Positions 58,261 to 64,000 of a stretch of 64,000 bases of DNA are shown in pieces. The position numbers and the translations under genes were made by a program. How positions within the stretch are numbered: position 1 is the first letter of the stretch; each line of letters begins with the position of its first letter. The stretch comes from Nocardioides sp. LHD-245 (GTDB lineage Bacteria > Actinomycetota > Actinomycetes > Propionibacteriales > Nocardioidaceae), in contig NZ_JAVFWN010000009.1 of assembly GCF_030929495.1 (NCBI RefSeq), forward strand, positions 233,987 through 297,986, read 5' to 3'. The notes under the pieces are model-generated. The model did not search any database and was not told where the DNA came from. It saw nothing but the letters and a program-made list of their open reading frames with translations.

Positions 58261-58628
58261 AATCCGGGATGGGCGCCTCCCTCGAGGACGTGGCGGTCGA
58301 CGAGCAGGCCGCGGCGGTCGCGGCCGCCGCTCTGTTCCGCGCGATGGGCGACCCGTCCCGGGTGGCGATCCTGCGCCACCTGCTGCTGGGCGAGCACAAC
58401 GTCGCCGAGCTGACCTCGCACCTGGGCCTGGCCCAGTCGACGGTCTCCAAGCACCTCGCCTGCCTGCGCGACTGCGGACTGGTCGCCTCCCGGCCGGTCG
58501 GGCGCGCGTCGGTCTTCACGCTCACCCAGCCCGACGCGGTGGTGCGGGTGTTCGCCGCCGCCGAGTCCCTGCTCGCGGCGACGGGCGACGCGGTCGTCCT
58601 GTGCCCCGGCTCGAGGATGGCCGGCTGA
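58251..58628 (+). CDS. ArsR/SmtB-family metal-responsive repressor
   Basis: 125 residues from GTG 58251; an ATG at 58257 is equally possible. Winged helix with FRAMGDPSRVAILRHLL and recognition helix AQSTVSKHLACLRDCGL. Cys residues in HLACLRDCG and near the C-terminus (VVLCPGS) resemble the CmtR-type sulfur ligands that bind Cd/Pb/Zn. It overlaps the cation-efflux gene by one base (TGATG), so the two form a metal-resistance unit inside the BlaI cluster. Confidence 0.9.
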   Translation: MTMKSGMGASLEDVAVDEQAAAVAAAALFRAMGDPSRVAILRHLLLGEHNVAELTSHLGLAQSTVSKHLACLRDCGLVASRPVGRASVFTLTQPDAVVRVFAAAESLLAATGDAVVLCPGSRMAG

Positions 58629-59521
58629 TGGGCGCCGGACACGGCCACGGACACGCGGGCGGACGCCACCGCTGGCGCCTGGCGGTCGCCTTCGGACTGG
58701 TCGGCTCGTTCTTCGGCGTCGAGCTCGCCGTCGGACTCTGGTCGGGATCCCTGGCCCTGCTCTCGGACGCCGGCCACATGGCCGCCGACGTCGTCGCTCT
58801 GGGTGCCGCGCTGGCCGCGACCCGCATCGCCACGATGCCCGACCGCACCGGGCGCAAGACGTTCGGCTCCTACCGCGCCGAGGTGTTCGCCTCCGGCCTG
58901 ACGGTCCTGCTGATGCTCGGTGCCGGCACCTACGTCGCCGTCGAGGGCATCAAGCGCATCGGCGAGAGCGTCGAGCTCGAGTCGGGCGCCGTGATGCTGG
59001 TCGGCGCCATCGGCCTGCTCATCAACGTCATCGCACTCGGCCTGCTGCGGGGCGGCGCCGGCGAGAGCATCAACGTCAAGGGCGCCTATCTCGAGGTCGT
59101 CGCCGACACGGTGGGCTCGGTGGGCGTGATCGCCGCCGGCATCATGATCGCCCTCACCGACAACGCCTGGTGGGACACCGGCATCGCGCTGGCCATCGCC
59201 GCGTTCGTCGTGGTCCGGGCCGTCATGCTCGGCCGCGAGGTCCTCAACGTGCTCGGCCAGCACGCCCCCGCCGGGATCGATCCCGCGGAGGTCGAGGCGT
59301 CGCTCGTCGCCGTCGACGGCGTGGCCGAGGTCCACGACCTGCACCTGTGGGCGCTCACCTCCGGCATGAACGTCGCCACCGCCCACCTGGTCGCCGCCCC
59401 CGGCGCCTCCCGCGAGGTCCTGGTGGCCGCGCAGGCCACCCTGCGGGAGAGGTACGGCGTCGACCACGCCACGCTCCAGGTCGAGTCGGACGCCACGGCC
59501 TGCAGCGAGCTGTCGTGGTGA
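58628..59521 (+). CDS. cation diffusion facilitator (CDF) metal efflux transporter
   Basis: 297 residues from ATG 58628. N-terminal His-rich stretch GHGHGHAGGRH (about 4-14), six membrane segments and a cytoplasmic C-terminal domain. Transport-site residues: Asp/His in LLSDAGHMAADV (TM2), and in TM5 YLEVVADTVGSVGV, where the usual His of HxxxD is Glu. That substitution may shift metal preference away from zinc. Co-transcribed with ArsR. Confidence 0.9.
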   Translation: MGAGHGHGHAGGRHRWRLAVAFGLVGSFFGVELAVGLWSGSLALLSDAGHMAADVVALGAALAATRIATMPDRTGRKTFGSYRAEVFASGLTVLLMLGAGTYVAVEGIKRIGESVELESGAVMLVGAIGLLINVIALGLLRGGAGESINVKGAYLEVVADTVGSVGVIAAGIMIALTDNAWWDTGIALAIAAFVVVRAVMLGREVLNVLGQHAPAGIDPAEVEASLVAVDGVAEVHDLHLWALTSGMNVATAHLVAAPGASREVLVAAQATLRERYGVDHATLQVESDATACSELSW

Positions 59522-59540
59522 CGTCGGGCGGGGTCGTCCG

Positions 59541-60500
59541 GTGATCGCCGCGCTGGCGCTGGTCGGCTTCGCGTTCGCGGTCCGCACCACGGCGCTGCGG
59601 ATGCTGCCCGACGCGGCCTGGGCGCGGCGCGCGCCCCGCCTGGGCGTCCTCACCTGGCAGGCCGTGACCGTGGCCGTGCCGGTGTCCGTCGTGCTCGCCG
59701 GCCTGGCCCTCGCCGTGCCCCTCCTGCCGGCGGTCACCGGCGACACCACCGGCATCCTCGGCGCCTGCGCCTTCCTGCTGCGCGAGCACTACGAGACCCC
59801 GGGCGGGATCGCCGCCGGGGTTGCCGGCCTCGCCGGCGCCCTCGCCCTCAGCGGCCGGTTGGCGGTCAGCCTGGCCGGGGAGCTGCGCGTCGTACGCCGG
59901 CTGCGGGCCCGCCAGCGCGACGGGCTCGCCCTGGTGAGCCGGACCGATCTCGTCCCCGGCGCCTGGGTGATCGAGGACCACCGCGCCGCGATCTTCTGCA
60001 TCCCCGGCCATCCCGCCCAGGTGGTCGTGACCACCGCCGCGCTGTCGGTGCTCACGCCGGAGCAACGGGTGCTCGCCCTCGCCCACGAGCAGGCGCATCT
60101 GTCGGGGCGGCACCACCTGGCCCTGACCTTCGCGGCCGCGGCGCGCCGCGCGCTGCCCCGCAGCCGGCTCCTCGCGGCGGCCGCGACCGAGATCGCGACC
60201 CTGGTCGAGATGCACGCCGACGACCGCGCCGTCGGCTGCGGCGAGCGCTCCGACCTGGCGGCGGCACTGGTCAAGCTGGCCGGCGGCCCGAGGCCCGAGG
60301 GCGTGCTGGCGGCCAACGGGGGGCCGGCCGTCCAGCGCGTGCAGCGCCTGCTGGCGACCGGACCCGCCCTTCCCCTGCGCCAACGCTGGTCGATCCAGCT
60401 GGGTGTCGCAGCGCTGTCCGTCGCCCCGCTCCTGATCGCCGCTGCGCCGGCGATCGAGGCCATCCTCCGCGACTACTGCTCGACCGCCCTCCACACCTGA
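59541..60500 (+). CDS. M56-family (BlaR1-like) membrane metallopeptidase
   Basis: 319 residues from GTG 59541. Membrane segments near 1-15, 35-60, 85-105 and 295-312 flank a cytosolic zinc peptidase domain with HEQAH (HExxH) in LALAHEQAHLSGRHHLAL and an E downstream (EMHADDRAVG). No penicillin-binding sensor domain follows, unlike BlaR1. It probably cleaves the BlaI repressor on an unknown signal, releasing the DsbA/VKOR and efflux operons. Confidence 0.88.
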   Translation: MIAALALVGFAFAVRTTALRMLPDAAWARRAPRLGVLTWQAVTVAVPVSVVLAGLALAVPLLPAVTGDTTGILGACAFLLREHYETPGGIAAGVAGLAGALALSGRLAVSLAGELRVVRRLRARQRDGLALVSRTDLVPGAWVIEDHRAAIFCIPGHPAQVVVTTAALSVLTPEQRVLALAHEQAHLSGRHHLALTFAAAARRALPRSRLLAAAATEIATLVEMHADDRAVGCGERSDLAAALVKLAGGPRPEGVLAANGGPAVQRVQRLLATGPALPLRQRWSIQLGVAALSVAPLLIAAAPAIEAILRDYCSTALHT

Positions 60501-60621
60501 GGTCGGCGCCCGGGCCGCCTCAGACGCCGGCGTAGGAGTGCGGCCGGTGATCCACAGCCCGGGGACCGCCCGGACATCTCCCTGGGACCGACCGGCGCGG
60601 TCCACCGCCCGTCTCGCCATC

Positions 60622-60637
60622 ACTATCCTTCGTAGTA
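60622..60637. promoter_or_regulatory. possible third BlaI-type half-site pair
   Basis: ACTAT and GTAGT with a 5-nt centre keep the core spacing of the two BlaI-type dyads at 57.7-57.8 kb, with mismatches outside. It lies 86-101 nt upstream of the DUF3152 gene in an otherwise empty 222-nt spacer. Confidence 0.35.
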
Positions 60638-60722
60638 CGTTGACCGGATTGACCTGACGGAGAGCGGAGCGGTAGGTGCGAGAGGCGGACCGGCCGGAGC
60701 TGAGCGCCGGGGAGAGTGCCGC

Positions 60723-61553
60723 ATGACGGGTCGACACCGGGCGGGCCGGCCCAGCCGTGCCGGCCGGAGGCGGGCAGGGCACCGTCGGCGACGCCCCGGC
60801 CACCGCCGGTGGGGCGCCGGCGTGGCGCTCGGCGCCCTCACCGCGGCCGCGGTGGGCGTCGGCGCGGGCATCCTCTCCCCCGACGGCACGGACCCGGCGG
60901 CCAGACCGACCCGGCCGCCCCAGGGTGAGCCGGTCGCTCCGGCAGCCGCCCCGGCGACGCCCCTCGCCGCCGCTCCGTCGGCTCCGTCCGACCCGAGTCC
61001 GCCGGCACCACGGGCGGTGCCGGTCGCCGTCGACATCCCCGAGCGTGGCCCGGGGACCTTCCGGATCGCGAGCGGGCGCTCCGAGGTCAGCGGGGAGGGC
61101 AGCCTGCTGACGTACACGGTCGAGGTGGAGCGCGGCCTGCCCCTCCGGGTGCGTGAGATCGCCGCGACCGTGGACGCCACCCTGGCCGACCCACGCGGCT
61201 GGACGACCGCCGAGGACCGGTCGGTGCAGCGGGTCGGCCGGGACGGCGACCTGCGCATCCTCATCGCGACCCCGGAGACCACGGACGGGCTGTGCGCGCC
61301 CCTGGACACCGGCGGCCGGCTCTCCTGTCGCAACGGCGAGCGCGTCGTCCTGAACGCCTGGCGGTGGGTCCACGGCGCCGACGCCTACGACGGCATCGCC
61401 CAGTACCGGCGCTATCTCGTCAACCACGAGGTCGGCCACGCCCTCGGCAACGGTCATGTCGACTGCGCCGAGCCGGGCGCGCTGGCCCCGGTGATGTTGC
61501 AGCAGACCAAGGGCCTGCAGGGCTGCCGGCGCAACCCCTGGCCGGCCCCCTGA
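60723..61553 (+). CDS. secreted/membrane-anchored DUF3152 metalloprotease-like protein
   Basis: 276 residues. A very basic N-terminus (Arg-rich 4-28), a membrane or signal segment (about 31-50) and a Pro/Ala-rich linker (about 52-98) lead to the DUF3152 domain. That domain holds HEVGHALGNGH, i.e. HExxHxxGxxH, the metzincin zinc motif. It probably acts outside the cell. Cys pairs in the domain (GLCAP, LSCRNGE, VDCAEP, QGCRRN) suggest disulfides, which the neighbouring DsbA/VKOR system could form (inference). Confidence 0.85.
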   Translation: MTGRHRAGRPSRAGRRRAGHRRRRPGHRRWGAGVALGALTAAAVGVGAGILSPDGTDPAARPTRPPQGEPVAPAAAPATPLAAAPSAPSDPSPPAPRAVPVAVDIPERGPGTFRIASGRSEVSGEGSLLTYTVEVERGLPLRVREIAATVDATLADPRGWTTAEDRSVQRVGRDGDLRILIATPETTDGLCAPLDTGGRLSCRNGERVVLNAWRWVHGADAYDGIAQYRRYLVNHEVGHALGNGHVDCAEPGALAPVMLQQTKGLQGCRRNPWPAP

Positions 61554-61562
61554 CCCGGGACG

Positions 61563-61715
61563 CTAGGAACCGACGTACTCCCAATGCCAGGGCTCCGGGC
61601 GCGAGCCGCCGGCCCGGGCCCAGGACGGGTTGACCCAGCCCGTCGCGGGCGCGTTGACCGTCATCCAGCGGTACTCGTCCGTCCCGAACGACGCCACCCC
61701 GCCGCACAAGGCGCG
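61563..61715 (-). pseudogene. VanY/M15 D-Ala-D-Ala carboxypeptidase C-terminal remnant
   Basis: The last about 48 codons (LCGGVASFGTDEYRWMTVNA; then WVNPSWA, GGSRPEPWHWEYVG) match the end of M15 D-alanyl-D-alanine carboxypeptidases, including the HPSWA-like and EPWHWE motifs with the metal His. Upstream the frame continues without family likeness toward the tRNA-like fragment, and the N-terminal catalytic half is absent. It is a gene fragment left at a junction. Confidence 0.65.
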
Positions 61716-61935
61716 AGCCACCTGGCAGCTCGCACAGGCTCTCCTCGGCTCGGTCCCGTTGCCACCTATCGTCGCCTGCGGCGCCGTCCGGCACCCCTCG
61801 AGCCAGGCCGGCTCGCGACGTACCGTCCCGGAGGTCGCGCGCGGCGCGCTCCGGCTCAGCACGTCACCGAGACCGCGCGACTCGGGAGGCGGTCCCGCTC
61901 GGCCCCCGTCACCGGCAGCGCGGGAAATGCTAGAA
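61716..61935. other. non-coding stretch between VanY remnant and tRNA-like fragment
   Basis: No open frame here has family likeness, ribosome site or typical third-position GC bias that I can see. It links the VanY remnant and the tRNA-like fragment and is part of a decayed integration region that runs to about 63.75 kb. Confidence 0.5.
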
Positions 61936-61965
61936 GGGCCCGAACCTGTCACCAGGTCAGGGCCC
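61936..61965 (-). terminator. terminator hairpin downstream of tRNA-like fragment
   Basis: GGGCCC (61936-61941) and GGGCCC (61960-61965) with inner arms ACCTG/CAGGT form a hairpin of the type commonly found after actinobacterial tRNA genes, read on the minus strand 12 nt after the tRNA-like 3' end. Confidence 0.6.
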
Positions 61966-61977
61966 CTCACGATCTGC

Positions 61978-62035
61978 GCGCCTGTAGGGATCCGAACCCC
62001 AAACCTTCTGATCCGTCTATCCGGGTTGAGACGCG
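61978..62035 (-). pseudogene. tRNA-Arg-like pseudogene (3' part with internal deletion)
   Basis: Read on minus: CTCAACCCGGATAGA resembles a D arm, directly followed by CGGATCAGAAGG (3' side of an ACG-type anticodon arm and variable loop), a T arm with loop TTCGGAT, and acceptor strand CAGGCGC. About 11 nt that would hold the 5' anticodon arm are missing, and the 5' acceptor does not pair. tRNA-Arg 3' ends are common attachment sites for integrative elements, so this is probably an att remnant. Confidence 0.5.
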
Positions 62036-62062
62036 GATGAAGTCGGGTCTGGGGTCGCCGCG

Positions 62063-63425
62063 ATGCGCAACGCGGTCGCGCTCCGCAGCCCGGTCGCCAC
62101 GACCGTCCCCCCGACCGGGCGGCCAGGGCGAAATCAATCGGTCGTCGCAACACCCCCGTCCTGGAAGATGTTGAGTGGTCCGTCGTCAGCAGGCAGCGGA
62201 TCGGGCGATCCGGCCGAACCTCCGGTCGCCGGGGCATCCGAGGTTCCAGCGTCACGTCGAGGCAGCATTCTGGGCCGGATCGCCAAGGGACTGTTGCCGA
62301 TCGAAGCCGCCGCTGTGGTCGGTGTGGCGCAAGCCGTCGGCCAGCGGTGGTTCCGCAACGCTGGCGGCACGCCGCCGTTCGACCTGGAGTTCAAGCCAAC
62401 GGGCCGCTACCTGTCCTTCGCTGAGCGCGAGGAGATCGCGCTCCTCAAGGCGCAGCACAAGGGCGTGCGCGAGATCGCTCGCGCCATCGGCCGTGACCCC
62501 GGCACAGTGTCGCGCGAGCTGCGCCGCAATGCCGCCGCTCGTGGCGGGAAGCTCGAGTACCGAGCTTCGGTCGCCCAGTGGAAGGCCGACATGGCGGCCA
62601 AGCGTCCCAAGGCCGCGAAGCTGGTCACCAACCCGCGGCTGCACGCCTACGTTGAGGAGCGGCTGGGGGGACAGATCAAGACCCCGGACGGCAAGGTCAT
62701 CCGCGGTCCGGAGCCGCCACGATTCATCGGCATCAACAAGCCGCACCGCAAGCATCGCGGGTGGTCGACGGCGTGGAGCCCGGAACAGATCAGCAACCGG
62801 CTCAAGATCGCCTTCCCTGATGATGAGTCCATGCGCGTCAGCCACGAGGCGATCTACCAGTCGCTTACACTGAGGGCCGTGGCACGCTGAAGCGCGAGCT
62901 GGTCTGGTGCCTGCGCACCGGCCGCGTGTTGCGGGCACCGAGGGAACGATCGCGCCGCAAGACCTGGGCCCACGTCACGACCGAGACGCTGATCGGCGAA
63001 CGCCCAGCAGAAGCCGAAGACCATGCCGTTCCCGGCCATTGGGAAGGCGACCTGGTGATCGGACTAGAGCGCTCAGCGATCGGCACCGTCGTCGACCGCA
63101 CCACCAGGTTCACCATGCTGGTCCACCTTCCACGCGTGGCGGCTACCGGCGCAAGGAGACACCCAGGAACGGCCCCGCACTGGCCGGCTACGGCGCGATC
63201 ACGATGAAGAACGCACTGACGAACACGATGTCGACGCTGCCGGCCCAGCTGCCGAGGTCGGTGGCCTGGGACCGCGGCAAGGAGATGCCCGCCCATGTGT
63301 CGACAACGTCGCGCACGCGCTGAACACCAGACCGCGCAAGGCCCCTTGGCTGGAAGACCCCGGCCGAGGCCTTCAACGAGCATCTACTGTTGCTCCAACA
63401 AGCTGGTGTTGCATCGACTGGGTGA
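62063..63425 (+). pseudogene. IS30-family transposase, frameshifted and internally deleted
   Basis: First part (to 62890): helix-turn-helix REIARAIGRDPGTVSRELRR and WSPEQISNRLK, typical of IS30. A frameshift near 62866-62872 moves the reading to GTLKRELVWCLRTGR...VPGHWEGDLVIG (first catalytic Asp of DDE), another near 63140 moves it to NGPALAGYGAITMKNALTNT and SVAWDRGKEMPAHV (second Asp). The segment with the last catalytic Glu is deleted, and the end (NTRPRK, PAEAFNEHLLLLQQAG) is again out of frame. At least three frame changes: inactive. Confidence 0.82.
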
Positions 63426-63429
63426 ACCT

Positions 63430-63740
63430 GTTCAGTTCCGCGCGAAGTCCGTGCGAAGAAGGTGCTGCGACTGCTGAAGAACAACGGCCTCAAGGGGTCG
63501 ATGGGCCGTGCCCGCGGTGCCGGCGACAACGCCAGCATGGAGAGCCCCTTCTCCCTGGCTGTAGAAGAAACGTGCTCGACACCTAACGCTGGGATACCCG
63601 CGAGGCCCTACGCCTCGCGATCGGCACCTGGATCGAACCCAAGTACCACCGCCAGCAGACCCCGGGCCGACTGCCCCAGTCGAGTCTGAGCTGATCCACA
63701 CGGCCGGATCACCGCCGACCGTGAGTGTCAACCAAACCGG
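63430..63740 (+). pseudogene. IS3-family transposase (OrfB) C-terminal remnant
   Basis: GLKGSMGRARGAGDNASMES (from about 63490) and, after in-frame disruptions, TREALRLAIGTWIE-like coding are the C-terminal part of an IS3-group integrase core, including the DNAxxES motif with the catalytic Glu. Stop codons and frame breaks follow. The sequence GTGTCAACCAAACCGGGGCAG near 63725-63745 resembles an IS3 terminal repeat. Abuts the IS30 remnant with no gap. Confidence 0.72.
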
Positions 63741-63808
63741 GGCAGACCCGTGCAGCAGTCCCTTCATCTTTCCGTGTCGGTATCGCCCTGACCCAGCCGA
63801 CAGATATC

Positions 63809-64000
63809 TCAAGCGCCCAATGCCAGGCCGCCGTCGACGTAGAGCGTCTGGCCGGTGATGTACGACGCCTCGTCACTGGACAGGAAGGTCACCGCGGCGG
63901 CGATGTCGGCGGGGAACCCGACCCGCTTGACCGGGTTGGCCTCGGCACTCAGGCGGCGGAACTCCTCGACGTCCATCTTCAGCCGGGCCGCGGTGGCATC
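63809..64000 (-). CDS. SDR-family oxidoreductase, C-terminal part (5' part outside window)
   Basis: The last 63 codons of an SDR: VKRVGFPADIAAAVTFLSSD followed by SYITGQTLYVDGGLALGA and a stop at 63809-63811. The GQTLYVDGG end is typical of 3-oxoacyl-ACP reductase-like SDRs. Frame is open to the window edge. It marks the return to intact gene content after the insertion-sequence remnants. Confidence 0.82.
   Translation of the reverse strand, partial: DATAARLKMDVEEFRRLSAEANPVKRVGFPADIAAAVTFLSSDEASYITGQTLYVDGGLALGA

Noticed and set aside
61563..62255. 230-codon intact gene on the minus strand
   Set aside because: Only the last about 48 codons match a family (M15 peptidase). The rest runs through the tRNA-like fragment and its terminator and has no likeness to a protein.
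62063..63740. Active insertion sequence
   Set aside because: At least three frame changes and loss of the catalytic Glu region in the IS30 copy, and stops in the IS3 copy, make both inactive; no clean terminal repeats or target duplication could be fixed.

Overview
The window is high-GC DNA with many GTG starts, ATGA stop/start overlaps and F420-type oxidoreductases. This fits an actinobacterium, most likely of the Nocardioides type (inference from gene content; no rRNA or other marker is present). Nearly all of it is tightly packed catabolic and transport operons.

Region 1 (1-5.9 kb): a minus-strand operon of a fumarylacetoacetate-hydrolase-family enzyme, a kynurenine-formamidase-like cyclase and a branched-chain-type ABC importer (binding lipoprotein plus a permease cut by the window edge), with a GAF/PucR regulator upstream and a divergent TetR gene.

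Region 2 (5.9-47.4 kb): a 41-kb CoA-thioester catabolic island. It holds three acyl-CoA ligases (one FadD3-like), five acyl-CoA dehydrogenases (some looking like heteromeric pairs), five SDRs, three thiolase-fold proteins, a free DUF35 protein and one fused to an HMG-CoA-synthase fold, two MaoC-type hydratases, an HMG-CoA-lyase-family enzyme, a CoA-transferase, a Baeyer-Villiger monooxygenase, two thioesterases, five luciferase-like F420-type oxidoreductases, SnoaL/NTF2 proteins, an amidohydrolase, a full livHMGF importer and two further binding lipoproteins. Two KstR2-like TetR repressors lie in it. Every catabolic transcription unit begins beside a 14-bp dyad matching AnCAAGnnCTTGnT, the published KstR2 operator consensus: seven exact sites, four with one mismatch and one with two. 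The island therefore looks like one regulon for import, CoA activation and beta-oxidation or retro-aldol breakdown of a cyclic or branched carboxylic acid of unknown identity.

Region 3 (47.4-56.3 kb): amino-acid catabolism. An Lrp regulator is divergent from an amino-acid dehydrogenase that is translationally coupled to a fused indolepyruvate:ferredoxin oxidoreductase. These are followed by a DoxX membrane protein, a D-amino-acid-dehydrogenase-like flavoprotein and a second PucR regulator.

Region 4 (56.3-61.6 kb): a VKOR/DsbA-like disulfide pair divergent from BlaI, ArsR, a cation-diffusion transporter and an M56 peptidase, then a secreted DUF3152 metalloprotease-like protein. BlaI-type dyads lie in the shared promoter region.

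Region 5 (61.6-64 kb): a decayed junction with a VanY C-terminal remnant, a tRNA-Arg-like pseudogene with its terminator, and broken IS30 and IS3 transposases. An SDR gene cut by the window edge follows.

The most unusual structure is a 270-bp dyad-symmetric array with exact 32-bp periodicity (28307-28579) between two convergent genes of the regulon.
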